From NCBI RefSeq assembly GCF_002994745.2, contig NC_037092.1:70283823-70347822 (forward strand): 64,000 bases of DNA, in the 5' to 3' direction. This document shows positions 31,965 through 44,550 of this stretch, one piece after another (within the stretch, counting starts at the first letter, position 1; each line of letters opens with the position of its first letter). Both the position numbers and the translations under genes were made by a program. A model generated the notes under the pieces. The model searched no databases and was not told where the DNA came from. It saw only the letters and a list, made by a program, of their open reading frames with translations. The stretch comes from Rosa chinensis. Its lineage: Eukaryota; Streptophyta; Magnoliopsida; Rosales; Rosaceae.

Positions 31965-34900
31965 TTGGCGTAATTGATTGGCTGTGTCTGTTTGTCAACT
32001 CGAGGTTCCTCCTCTACTTAAAACGCTGCAGGCAGCTCAGCTATTTGGAGCTTGACTTTTTTGTTTTTTAAATATAATTCCTTCTTTTTTTTTAAATAAA
32101 AAATGAAATTAGTTAGAAATTTAGTTTATTAAATTGGGTGAGGTGGGGTGGTTGCTGGGATCACTGATTAGGCTAAGAAACATTTAGTATGTGGGACTTT
32201 ATTTACGAAGGCTTGACCAATTGGGACTTGTCCTTTTGTTGACTTTGGATCATTTTGACAATCAAAATATTAAGAGGAGAGAGGGGTAGATGTACGATGT
32301 CGATTTAGAAAACAAAAGACTTCATTTACAAAACTAAATTTTTTTTTCTTTTTTTTTTAGAATTCCTTTACAAAACTCATTACTGTTAAACTGTGAACAT
32401 TCTTTTTACTTACCAAAAAAAAAAAAAACCTGTGGAAATTTTTTTTATACTCTGGTTGTGTAAGTGATTCTGTACTTATTAGGTATTAGGTAATATCAAT
32501 CTTTGATAATTATAATGTACATTTTTTTAATAACAAAAATATGTATTTAATGTTATCCAATTGCTTATTTGTGTTGGAGTAAATGCATGTTGGTGTTCTG
32601 AATCCTCCCCAGAACACAGTTAAAGCTAAGTTTTCACACATAAATCTTTTCTTCTTATTCACTTACCTCATAATAAAAAATAAAAAAAGTTTATATATTT
32701 TCAAAAATCCTCTTTGATGAGTTGGAATGAAGTATGAATGAAAATCCGTTCAAGCTAAATAAGTCTTTTAGCTCAAATAAAATGGTGGTAAGTTATTTTA
32801 TTGACATGTGAGTATTTTAGTGTCAGACAATAAATAAGTTTGAGCCTAAAAAATTTACTCCAACACTGATTGAAAGTGATAACTCACCCAAATATATCGT
32901 AACAAAAAAAAGACTCACCCTAATATACAAGGAGTTAGAACTTGAATATGTTTTTAAAAAAATATAAAAAATATAAATAAGTAGTCTGTCTATAACTATA
33001 AGAAAGAGGAGATCGTATGTTGAAAGCCAAGAGAGCAATCAAAGTCAATGAAGATGATGTTCTAATATTAAAGTATTTGAAGTAATGTTTTAAAATGCTA
33101 AGGCATAAATTAAATTATTTTTGGGAGAACCTCACTATGGCTTCTAAGCCTTGCATTATAAGAGATTGTAGAAGATTTGGGGCTAATTTGAGATTTTGTG
33201 AAGGAAGAGAGTTTCAAGCCAAGGAAATAATGAATGGGAAAGTTATTGCAACTGTGCATCTTTAAAGGTACTAAAACAACTTCATTATTATTTTCTTTTT
33301 TACCTTTTACATATATCTTACGCGCTGCGCTGTCATATCAATGAAGCAGACGCAACATAATTGAAAAAAATTTATCTTTTTGGCGCCTTTGAGGTGCACA
33401 TTTTAATACATTCTTTTGATGAAAAAGAAAAAAGTAAATAGGAAGTTAACGAGAGCAATTACTAGTTGAGTTTTTTTTTTTCTTTCTCTCTAAAAAAGTA
33501 ACCTAGCTATATTCTATCTAACATATGTCATCAATGTACTAGACCTCCTTTTGCCATCATCATATTGAAATGTGGTAACAAAACTACTCGGCAAATCATG
33601 AGGCAAAAGTAAATGGTATTTAGGTACATGATTGCATTGAACACTTGAAAACAGAAAGGTTGGATTAAGAATAACCTTACCAAGCATTAACAAATATAAA
33701 ATTAGAGCCTAGCTAAGTGAGCATAAGCATTAGGTTGTTAATGTTATTCAATTTTCATTTTGGCCAATTGTCAATGTTCATTAAACAATAGATATCTCAA
33801 TTGCCACTGATTTCTTAGAGATTTCAAACCCACCATGATTTCCATATTGCAAGTGGAGAAAACCTTCCTAAGCCACCAGTACTTGTGCACATTCGCTTGC
33901 TTGGGTCCTTGACCCACCTACTCTTTTTCCCAACTTTTGTCTCTTTCAGCAGCTCCTCATCCTTCTACAGTTCTACCATAAACGAATCCAACCCAATTAG
34001 TATCTTAAAAACCATTATTTACTGCATTTTATAGACTAATCTAACTGAACTACTCACTTAAATATATGCATGTTGCAGTTTTGGCAGTTTATGGGCAAGG
34101 TCCTTTCTTACTCTATAAAATTTACTCTCAAAATAATGTTAGTGAACAAAAGAAAACTTGAGAAATTGTAACTTAAATAATCATTAATTAAGAAGGGATT
34201 TTAGTATGTTTCTAACTAATTGATCAGACCTCTACAATGAAAGCTTTAATACTACGCTAGACAATTGTTCGAACTTCAAGTTCTAACAATTAAACAACAA
34301 ATGAGTTTGGTGCAATAGTGAGAATAAGTTAATAATTATTCAACAGAACATTAGTTTACTTGTTTTTAATTCTCCATAAGAGCCCCATTAACATAATAGA
34401 GAAGATTTTCATAATCTTGGAGTCAATCTTCAGATACTATTTATGCACAAATAAAATGAACTGTTGTGCAATGAAGCCCCATAAAGTTGAACATATAGCT
34501 GCAGATATATTTCAATAATGAATGGCATGCATATCCAAATTCTTTTTCAGGAGCACAATTGGTAGGCTTTGTAAACAACTCTAGAAGAAATAAAAGAAGA
34601 ATCATGGCCTAATGCATTGACTCATCAACTTGCAGAATAAACTAATCTTGCTTTGGATCCTTAAATCATTTTTTGAGTTATTATATTGTCATATAATAAA
34701 GAAGGATACAGTTTTTTAATTCACCTTTTCTCATTTTGTTTTGTTTTGTTTGGTGGGTTTTTTACTTATTACCTAGTGGACCTTTGAGTCCTCTCCCATG
34801 CCACCATGTTTTTCTTGACTAATGCTATCCACTTCAGCTAAACCTTTGTTTAAGCAAGTATAAGAAGAACCCAATAATGTGGATCTCATCTTTAGCACAT

Positions 34901-36499
34901 CAATCTGGGTTTTTCCTTATCATAAAGTTTGTTAGAAGTTCATTAAATTATAAATTATATGGTTTGATTATGTAAGCTAAAAACAAGTTACAAGGTCATA
35001 TATATAATCTTCATAAATACATGAAGACAATCTAGTGACTATAGACATTTTCTCAATAACTCGAGATTTCAACTTCAAATTACTATATTTCAGTATGATT
35101 AAAAGAAGACAAAATTTTCAATTTGAATATTAAAAAAAAAAAAAAAAAGAAGTAAAAAATGACTCTGATTCATGAATGCAATCTGACAGTTTCTATTATC
35201 TTACAAGGAAATATAGGCCAGCACAGTAAAATAATGATAAACTAATAACATAGGGTTAAGAGAGGTTGTTCTGTTTTTGACTTTGAGTACAATCTCTTTT
35301 TCCCAATGCACATAGACAGAACTTGAACCTTAAAATACTATTAAGACTATATTCAGCCTGCAAAAAGAATGTTGATTTTAAGCAAAGTCAAGGAAACTTA
35401 ATTTGCAAGGAAAACTGGGGTGGTATTACACAGACAATTTGAAATTTCTGAGTATACCGGAAAAGACATTTTAATGAATATAAATGCCAGCCATAGAGCA
35501 AACACAATCCAGAAAATTTGACCCACGAGAGTGCTAGAAGGCACCATGGTCACTATCATTAGGCTTATGCTTTTCCCACTAGGAATCACCGGTACAATTA
35601 ATTTAGACATTGTTATCTCTATTATATGCCATATATCTTCACATCTTCTTACCTCTAAAATGAGCAACTTTGGCTTAAAAGGATTTTACCTACTTTGGTC
35701 ATTCACTCATTTGGGTAAAATTGAAAAATTACTGGTGTCTTGACTGAGTGAAAGAGGAAGTTTGGTGAAAAACCGATACAACGTGGAAACAATTAATCAG
35801 ATTGGACAGAGAGGAGGATTGCTGTCTAGTAAAGAACATGCACGGATGGCCAGATTTAGATATTGTTTAAAGATTTGAGTGCACCCATCTTCATATTGGG
35901 TTCAATAATTTGATTCAATTGGATTACATGTGTGGATCATGCTTTCTGATTCAAACCTTTTCATTTGAGTATCTGGACATAAGATAACACATCTTTAGAT
36001 CAATGATTCACTCGAATTAACATTTTGTTTACCAAATTAACATTTTGTTTCTCAAATTTACATTTTGATTGATGTGCCCTTTTACCATTATGCATTGATG
36101 TGCCCTTTTACCATTGTGCATGGGACAACTTTTGACAAATGTGTTTTTCTACCCAACTTGGATGATTGCCATTAGTCCATTACTTTAAAATTTTCTAACA
36201 ACCATCTCTTTGTCCTGCTAAACAACAATATTTTTTTTACAATATTTTTTATGCCAGTCACAAACAAACATCAGCAACAATTACAATTGTCACTAGGGCG
36301 AGTTGAAAATGAGAATTACGATATTAATTTTATCCCCGAGTTCATTCTCCACCTCATTCATCAATTGCTATTAGAGATTCCAGTCTCCAATTAAGAACTT
36401 CATACCGCCTCAATCCCCACTTATAATTCAATACATTGTACAATATTCATATTTGTATAGTTTTCTCTCAACCACAATATGATCAATAAATAACGAAAA

Positions 36500-36734
36500 T
36501 GTTCAAATAAATCTCTATTTTGTGTCTGGCCCAAACTCTATGTAACTTGACCTAGTGGTAATAGGGTTTTAATTAAGGATAATCTTAGAGACTCTTAGAG
36601 ATATTCATTCAATGTATGATTACATTTTCTTGTACAATTCAGATTCTATACACTATAATCCTCTATATAAAGAGTATCATATTATCAATGAGAATACACA
36701 ACAATTTTCTCTCAATTACTGTTTCTCTAAAACA
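36500..36734 (+). repeat. 5' LTR of copia element 2
   Basis: It is TG...CA bounded and 235 bp long. A TATA box (CTATATAAAGAG at about 36662) lies 70 bp before its end. Confidence 0.9.
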
Positions 36735-36748
36735 CGTTATCAGCACGA
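36735..36748 (+). promoter_or_regulatory. Primer-binding site, possibly a half-tRNA type
   Basis: CGTTATCAGCACGA directly follows the 5' LTR. It does not match the 3' end of tRNA-Met. It looks complementary to the anticodon arm of plant tRNA-Ile (anticodon read IAU), recalled from memory, so priming by a cleaved half tRNA is possible. Confidence 0.6.
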
Positions 36749-37627
36749 AGCCCTAACCCTGAAACCCTAATTTCATAGCCCTCAAATTCCAGCATCCACC
36801 ACCACACATATTGAAGCCCCAGTCTCCAGGAGCCCAGAACCGGCGGCGAAACCACCAGAATCGGCCTAAATCCGCCTGAATCGACCATCGAAAAATTCAA
36901 ACCAGCCCCTGCCTTGTGCCTGCCCCTGCACACCTGCCGAGAAGCTGCCGAGAACCCTGCGTGCACCTGCCGACAGCCCGCAAAGCCTGCACAACACCTG
37001 CCGATTAGCTGCCGAGCGCCTGCCGACCCCCCTGCTGAGACATGCCGATAGCTTGCGCACCAGCCCCCCAAGCCTTCACATGCCTCTGTTGTCGAGACTC
37101 CTGCAGCATCTGCCGACAGCCCCTGCACAGCCCCCGCACATGCTTGCATAGCCCCTGCACAAGCCTGGCCTGCAGCCACCTTCAGCCAACCTCCGGCCAC
37201 TTTTCCGACGACCTCCAACAGCTTTTTCAGGCCATTTCGGGCAACCTTTTCTAGGTCAAATTTTCCGGCGACTTTTGAAAATAATTTTTTCTAAAAGTTC
37301 TTGTTTTTTATTCTTTTTCTCGATGACTTGAAATCTCCCTTCTTCTTCATAGGGGAGACCAAAACCCGAACTGTGGGGGTTCGTGCTCAATCCAAGCTTG
37401 GAACTTGTAGAGTCCTCCAAACTTAGAGTTTGTTGAGAAGAAACGATCGACCACAAACATCGTTATTTCGATCTAACCTAAACCCCTCTTGGAATTGGAT
37501 TTCTTGAAAGCGACTACGCTCATAAATCCCTAAATTTCTTGGAAGCAACTAAGCTCAGAAATGTTATTGTTTTCGTGGTAGACTTTTTCACTCCGAAACT
37601 AACCCTAATCTTTTGTTGTTTTTTCAG

Positions 37628-38737
37628 GATGAGTAACCGTAATAAGTTGAACTTTGTTCCACTGGAGACAACAGGCGCAGGATACCACAGGTGGGACTGT
37701 GATGTGTACCAACATCTTAAGGCTGATGGAATTCTGGAAACCATCCAAGAGCCAAGTCAGAACGTGCTCACTGTTGAGCAAGCTACCGCTTTTGAAGAGA
37801 ACCAAGCTAAAGCCATAATTCTCATGACAAGACACATGAATGACGCGCTCCAAAGTGAATACCTCAATGAAAATGACTCTAGAAAACTATGGGTGGAACT
37901 TGAGCAGCGATTTGGCAACATTCGTGACTCCCTACTTCTTGATTTAGAAGTGAGATGACATAGCCTCCACTTCTATGATTTCAAGTCTGTACTTGACTAT
38001 AACTCGGAAGCCATTCGTATCAAGTCTTTGATGGAGTTGTGTGGAAAGAACATCACAGATACGATGTTGATCGAGAAGACTCTCTCTACCTTCCCCGTCT
38101 CTGCACTGATGATTGCTAAGAATTATCGGATTGATGTGAATGCAAGACTTATCACAAGGTTTCATGAGCTTATTGGTGCCATGAACGTAGCTGAGAAGCA
38201 CGACAATATCTTTATGAAGAACTATAACTCTAGACTCATGGGAACCAAGTCTATCCGGAGTCTAACTATAGTCACGCCGGAGTCTAACTATAGTCACGCC
38301 CCCAAGGGAGGACGCAAGGAGTGAAATCCTAAGAATAGGGATAATTCTGGACGTTCTGGTCCATATAGTCACCCTAAAGAGGAAGGAAATAGCCAAGAGA
38401 GGCGTGCACGGAACCGTGGATATCAACGTGTGAAAAGAGAGAGAGAGAGGCAGAACCTCCGACCATGGTGGTGACGCCACCAAGGACAATGGCCGTCCTA
38501 ATCGAGCCCCAAAGGCACCTCGATCAAGGGAGCTTGACCATAATGATGTTTGTCTTCGGTGTGGATCATCCGGACATTGGGCCAAAGCATGTAGAGTATC
38601 CCAGAATGTTGCATACGCGTACAAGGCGTATTGTGAAGCAAGGGAAGCACATTACATGGAGCAAGATGATCAAGATGACGATCTCGCTCTTAGGGTGGAT
38701 GACTTCAAGGGCCAAGAAACTGGCGATTTTGATTTAG
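37628..38737 (+). pseudogene. copia 2 gag, disrupted
   Basis: The frame starts MSNRNKLNFVPLETTG, a copia gag N-terminus, and passes through a TGA at about 37956-37958 and another at 38322-38324. A 22-bp tandem duplication at 38257-38300 adds a frameshift. A CX2CX4HX4C knuckle (CLRCGSSGHWAKAC, about 38551-38592) follows, then an acidic C-terminus. Gag would form the virus-like particle; this copy cannot make a full protein. Confidence 0.85.
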
Positions 38738-38949
38738 TCCTTTTATTTTCCAAGAGTTGTAGGCAATTGTCATATTATTTTTGTAGTAGATGCCAATGGT
38801 TTAGTTTTTCTTCAAAGTAGGCTCACCCAAAGTAAATGTGATGTCTAGGAAGGTTTTGAGATTAGTGGTACTTAAGCGAGCCTTACTCCACCGACATCTC
38901 CTTACTCCAGCTCTTAATCCAATAATGTCAATCTAGTTCACTTTATGTC

Positions 38950-41900
38950 ACTACAATTTGACCAATTGAATCCAATAATGTGATAAGAGAAGAGCTCTTG
39001 GACTCAAACACATATTGGCTTTGGCATGACCGACTAGGATATCCTGGTCGTGATATGATGATCCGTATATTAAAGACTTCACATGGACAGAGCAAGAATG
39101 GATGTCCTTAGAGCTAGACAAAGCAAGAATCAAATATTGATTCCCGGACTTAGTGTGACAGCTGCCGCAGCCGCATCTGGTGTCGCAGCAATCTATCGCA
39201 GCCATAAGGCTGCAAATGTCCCTAGTGACAACGCCATAAATGGCGCCAACCATGGCCATGACGCCATGGATGTTCATCCCCATGGATGCCACTTTCCATG
39301 GTCCCAACGCCATGATGAGTGATGTAGTCACACATTTTGCTTCTAATAGCACTACAAGCGCTCAGGCCCAACCAAAATCCTCATTGGTTGCTTTTAAGGT
39401 CCCTCTCTCATTTTGCAAACTCTGCTCCTTAGGGAAATTAGGAACGAGATCGTCCTACTCAAAGGATCCCAAAATACTCATTCCGTTCTTACAGAGAATC
39501 CAATGGGATATCTGTGGACCAATTCATCCATCATGTGGACCCTTTAAATATTTTATGGTATTGGTTAATGTGTCGACACGCTGGTCACATGTCGCGCTGT
39601 TGTCTACTCGAAATGCTGCTTATGTTAAACTTCTCGCCCAGATTATCCGTCTATGGGCTTACTACCCTGACCATCCAATTAAGTCAATTCGACTTGATAA
39701 TACCAGGGAACATTCGATGACTATTGTATGTCACTGGGAATTGATGTCAAGCATCCAGTTCCCCATGTTCATACCCAAAAAGGTCTCGCCGAAGCCGCTA
39801 TCAAACGACTACAGATGATAGCATGGACATTGGTTATGCACACCAATCTCCCTGTTTCCGCTTGGGGATATGCAATACTGCACGCAGCGATGCTAATTCA
39901 TCTACAGCCCACTGTCATCCAACCTTATTCTGCGTTACAGCTAGTGACTGGGTACGAGTCTGATATCTCGCACCTATGTATTTTTGGGTGTGCCATTTAT
40001 GTGCCTATTACTCCACCACAGCATACTAAGATGGGTCCACAACGACGAATGGGCATTTATGTTAGATATGAATCTCCAACTATCGTCCACTATCTTGAAC
40101 CCTTGACAGGCGATCTCTTTATCGCTAGATTTGCTGATTATCACTTTGATGGGATAGTATTCTAGTCGTCAGGGGGAGATAAGAACATAGGTGTTCAACA
40201 GGAACGACATGAATTTTCGTGGTCTGTCCCCACTATGTCTCATCTCGATCCCCGTATCACACAGTCCAAACTTAAAGTGAGAAGAATAATCAAGCACCAG
40301 AAATAGCAGATACTCTGCCTGATGCGTTTTTTGATGTTGCCAAAGTGACGAGATCACACATAACTGCTGCAAAAGTGCCTGTAAGGATTGACGTCCCAAA
40401 TACTGGACGTAACACCGCTCTTGAGTTACCCAGAGATAGCGCCACTGCCCATATTAGCAGTGATGTGGCATCTATGGCCGCAAGTCCCGCAAGGAAGCAC
40501 GGTAGACCGATTGGTTCGAAGGATACTCGCCCTAGAAAGAGAGCGAATGAGGCACAAACAAATCCTTTTATCATCGATACTCAAAATCCGTCCCATGAGA
40601 ATGAATAGAATTATGGTTATGTTGAAGAGACATCATTCGGGGATGCCTCAATGTTAGAACATATCCCTGGGAATGTAGAGATCTCTATAAATTACACTAG
40701 TGTACATGGGACGTGCAAAAGAAACTCCATCATCATTGATGATGTATTCGTGTATTCAGTAGCACTTGACCGATGATATCGAACCACACTCCGTTGATGG
40801 ATGCCAACGTAGAGCTGATTGGCCAAAATGGAAAGATGTGATCCAGGCAGAACTTGATTCTCTAGCAAAAGGTATTTGGAAAGGTTGTGCCAATACCGAC
40901 CAACACCAAACCAGTTGGTCATAAAAGAGTATTCGTTAGAAAGCGTAATGAGAAAAACGAGATTGTAAGATACAAAGCTCGCCTTGTGGCGCAAGGCTTC
41001 TCATAACGCCCTGGAATCGACTATGAGGAGACCTATTCTCCCCTAATGGACGTTATTATGTTCCGCTAGCTTGTCAGTTTGGTAGTTTTTGAAAAACTGA
41101 ACATACAATTTATAGATGTGGTTACTGTGTATCTATATGGGGATCTAGATACAGAGATATACATGAAGGTCCCAGATGGACTTCAGTTACCCAAATCAAG
41201 TGGCACTAAACCACGAAGCGCGTTTGCCATAAGGTTGAAAAGCTCGCTATATGGATTGAAACAATCCGGACAGATGTGGTATAACCGTCTAAGTGACTAC
41301 TTGATTGGGAAGGGATATGTTAACAATGAACTATGCCCGTGTGTGTTCATAAAAAGAACAAGTTTCAGATTTGCAATATTATCGGTTTATGTGGACGACA
41401 TGAACATAATTGGCACCCTTAAAGAGTTGAGGGAAACAGCTGAACACTTGAAATCCGAGTTTGAGATGAAAGATCTTGGGAAAACACGGTTTTGCCTCGG
41501 TTTGGAACTTGAGCACCGTGAAGATGGTATCCTTATTCATCAATCAGCTTACACCCAAAAGATGCTTAGGCGTTTCAATACTAATAAAATTAAGCATTCA
41601 AGCACCCCAACGGTCATCCGTAGTCTTGATCCAAATAATGATCCATTTCGTCCAAAAGAAGACGACGAAGAAGTGCTAGAGGCAGAAGTGCCCTACCTAA
41701 GTGTAATAGGTGCATTATTGTACTTAGCACAATGCACAAGACCGGACATCTCATTCGCTGTGAACTTATTAGCTAGATATAGCTCAGCGCCAACGCGACG
41801 TCATTGGACTGGTGTTAAAGATATTTTTCGATACCTAAGTGGTAGGATTGATATGGGCTTCTTTTATCCCTACAGAGAGACGATAGATTCGGACCCATCA

Positions 41901-42467
41901 TATGCCAGGGATGCCACACTTAGTGGCCTGCGTTCCTTCTCCCCATCTCAAAACTATATAAGTGTTTTGGAAGGTTTTGCTTAAGCCGGGTATCTCTTTG
42001 ACCAGCACAAAGGTCGTTCCCAAACTGGTTATGTATTCACCATGGGAAAAACCTCGATATCTTGGAGGTCTACAAAACAGACCTTAGTCGGTACTTCTTC
42101 AAATCATGCAAAGATTATTGCTCTTCATGAAATAGTTAGTGAACATATATAGCTTCGATCCATAGTTATGCATGTTCGAAGTAATTGTGGTCTGAAGTCT
42201 ACCACAAATGAGCCAACAAGCATTTATGAGGATAATGCTGCTTGCATTGAACAACTGAAGTAAGGCTACATCAAAGACGATAACACCAAGCACATATCAC
42301 CTAAAATTTTGTTCAATCAACAACAACAGAAGCTCCTCAAGATCAAAGTAAACCAGGTTCGATCTGAGGACAATGTGGCAGACTTGTTCACTAAGTCATT
42401 GCCCAAGTCCACGTTCGAGAAACATGTAGCAAGCAATGGCTTGAGGAAGTTATCTGAACTCCCATGA
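38950..42467 (+). pseudogene. copia 2 pol (integrase, RT, RNase H), disrupted
   Basis: Order: pre-integrase block (YWLWHDRLGYP, about 39015); a long Ala/His-rich insertion at ~39150-39330; the zinc CX2C (FCKLC, ~39413); integrase core with a frameshift at about 39715; an IFGCAIYVPI block; an AT-hook-like GRPIGSKD stretch (~40502); RT with an in-frame TAA after GFS (~41003) and YVDD at ~41390; and RNase H remnants to the TGA at 42465-42467. The protease region (~38760-38950) is not recognisable. It has many breaks, so it is dead. Confidence 0.85.
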
Positions 42468-42659
42468 TCGTAGTCATCATGGGGAGACGCAGACATCAGG
42501 GGAAGATGTCTACATATTGACCCTGAAATGTGAAGGGTGTGTTGTATTCTTTTTCTCCTTCGACCGAGGTTATTTTTGTCCTACTGGGTTTTTGTTACTT
42601 GGCAAGGTTTTTGACGAGGCAACGGAAGGAGTACCATGTTTGGGAGACACAAGGGGGAG

Positions 42660-42894
42660 TGTTCAAGTAAATCTCTATTTTGTGTCTGGCCTAAACTCTA
42701 GGTAACTTGACCTAGTTGTAATATGGTTTTAATTAGGAATAATCTCGAAGAATCTTAGAGATATCCACTCAATGTATGATTACATTTCCTTGTACAATCC
42801 AGATTCTGTACATTGTAATCCTCTATATAAAGAGGTCTCTATTATCAATGAGAATACACAACAATTTTCTCTCAATTACTGTTTCTCTAAAACA
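42660..42894 (+). repeat. 3' LTR of copia element 2
   Basis: It is 235 bp and matches the 5' LTR at roughly 90% by eye. It is preceded by the polypurine tract ACAAGGGGGAG (42649-42659). Confidence 0.9.
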
Positions 42895-42899
42895 AAAAA

Positions 42900-43522
42900 C
42901 ATTTTCTTCTAAAATTAAGAGTGTGCAACATCCTTATAAGTAGCATATATAGAAATTTAAGATATAATTCATTACAAAAGATTAAATTTACGAATATTAT
43001 TGCTAAATGCCTAAATAGGTGATAATGAGGATGGGGTTCACAATAGTATGTCCACCTCATTCCCAATTTTAAAGAGCCCAGAGAATGGGATGCTCGTGTC
43101 TATCGGCCGATATCCCTGAATTCCCCTCCATTAGGGATCCGGGATCCCAACGTTGATTTTTGTCATCTATATCCCATATGTATGAGGTCGTAAACTGTGT
43201 GTTCGAAGCATAAATGCGCTCAAGTCATGACATGATAGTAGTAATTGCATTTGTCTTCTCAAAAACTTGAATATATAGATTAGGCTCAACAAGCTAGCCC
43301 AAGTTGGCCCAAAAAAAAAAAAAAGGTTAAGAAGAATGTAATCCTGTAGAAAACAAACACAGCAATTGACAACTATAAGGAAGGCTCGAACAACAAGGGC
43401 GTCATTGCAAGGTCACATTGGTAGTAATTTGCATTCGTTCTCAAAAACTTGAATATATATAGACTTGGTACAACTAGCTAGCCCAACTGCCCAAGTAGGC
43501 TAGAAAAAAAAACATACAACAA
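42900..43522. other. Intergenic DNA with a diverged short repeat
   Basis: Two similar stretches (about 43230-43310 and 43410-43500, sharing CTCAAAAACTTGAATATATA and the GCCCAA region) suggest an old local duplication. No gene was seen. Confidence 0.4.
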
Positions 43523-43546
43523 CGCTAGAAGGAGGGTTCGAACCTC

Positions 43547-43579
<33 letters not shown>

Positions 43580-43596
43580 AACTGAGCTATTCCAGC
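43523..43596 (-). tRNA. tRNA-Asn (anticodon GTT)
   Basis: The minus strand gives a 74-nt cloverleaf: acceptor GCTGGAA paired with TTCTAGC plus discriminator G, D-arm TAGCTCAGTTGGTTAGAGC, anticodon loop CTGTTAA with GTT, and T-arm GGAGG-TTCGAAC-CCTCC. No intron is seen and CCA is not encoded, as usual for nuclear genes. A plus-strand A-run (43505-43512) lies downstream, giving a T-run terminator on the gene strand. It looks functional. Confidence 0.95.
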
Positions 43597-44113
43597 TGCT
43601 GTGACTATTTTGTTCCATCTACATTAATTGATATAATGATAAGGTAATATGTAAGTTTGCACTTTGAAGAGACGTTAGGCCCAACATGTTTCTATCCCTG
43701 TTCAGAAGCGAATAGCCCATTAAAACCAGTTATGCTATTCCAGAATCCAACATGTGAGACTTCTTTTAAGGATTGCAATTTGACATGGTGACCTCTAAAA
43801 GCCTTTTTTTAAGGATTGGGCCTTGGGAGAAACCACATCAAAATTCATGGTTTTCTTGATAAGTCACTTATTCTCCAGGTCAATATATATCATTCATCTC
43901 CAAACTATATGTGCCTACTTCTCTACTAGCATATTGAAGCGGCATTGCCTGCTTAATACTCAAACGGCACATGGCCATCTCAAGCTCGGCATCAAGTGGT
44001 GACAGTGCTTTATTATATGTTAGCAAGTATAAAGGCAATAAGAGCATTTATCAATTTTTCACATGAAAAGCGAGAAGTATTTCTGGATATTGATTTTTGG
44101 TGTTATGAAATGT
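43597..44113. other. Intergenic DNA
   Basis: Nothing was recognised beyond short low-complexity stretches. Confidence 0.4.
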
Positions 44114-44121
44114 AATTGAAC

Positions 44122-44541
44122 CAGGGCCGGTCCTGAGATTGTAGAGGCTTGAGGCGAAGATATACATTTTTTTTCCTTATCAAATTATTTTTTATTTAAT
44201 TTAATAATTATAAAATGATAATAGCGAAAAGAAACATATAGTATTTATGTTATTTAACTACTTCAAAGACATACGACTCGAGAACATGTCAAATTAATTC
44301 AAAAATATACAAAAAAACTTAAGAAAACAGATGCAAAAAAGTCATTAGTGGGATTCGAACTCATGTTGAAAAAGACCCTTCAAAGGCAACCTTACCATTG
44401 CTCTAACTTATAACATTAGTGATTTAGGCACAGAGTTTATATATATTATATAATATTTACTGAAAGTCAGAGCTCCAAGGCCCCCAGAAGCCGGTGGCCT
44501 GAGACGGTTGCCTCAGTGGGCAGCCCTCAAGGCCGGCTCTG
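44122..44541. mobile_element. Non-autonomous hAT element (MITE), 420 bp
   Basis: The TIRs are CAGGGCCGGTCCTGAG (left) and CAGAGCCGGCCTTGAG (right end on minus), with a perfect 8-bp TSD AATTGAAC at 44114-44121 and 44542-44549. An 8-bp TSD with CAG-starting TIRs is the hAT signature. It carries no transposase. A tRNA-like segment lies inside on minus at about 44345-44415. Confidence 0.85.
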
Positions 44542-44550
44542 AATTGAACC

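Larger units (their letters stand above)
31270..36494. other. PP2C promoter, then AT-rich intergenic DNA
   Basis: 31254-32040 is less AT-rich and probably holds the PP2C promoter. Beyond that I see only AT-rich DNA. A hydrophobic open frame on minus at 35398-35667 is not recognisable. Two tandem copies of a ~29-bp unit (TTGATGTGCCCTTTTACCAT core) occur at about 36069-36123. Confidence 0.5.
36500..42894 (+). mobile_element. Ty1/copia retrotransposon 2, degenerate
   Basis: Two 235-bp LTRs (36500-36734 and 42660-42894), both TGTTCAA...AAAACA, differ at roughly 20-25 positions by eye, so the insertion is fairly old. The flanks are GAAAA (36495-36499) and AAAAA (42895-42899), a possible 5-bp TSD with one change. 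Inside are a C-rich leader, gag with a zinc knuckle, integrase, RT and RNase H in copia order, broken by several stops and frameshifts. The element at 55561-64000 belongs to the same family in inverted orientation. Confidence 0.9.

Noticed and set aside
35398..35667. Hydrophobic 89-codon minus-strand frame, possible membrane protein piece
   Set aside because: No recognisable domain, no splice context, and AT-rich surroundings.
44345..44415. Functional tRNA gene
   Set aside because: A/B-box-like sequence is present but no cloverleaf with a paired acceptor stem could be drawn; it lies inside an hAT MITE.
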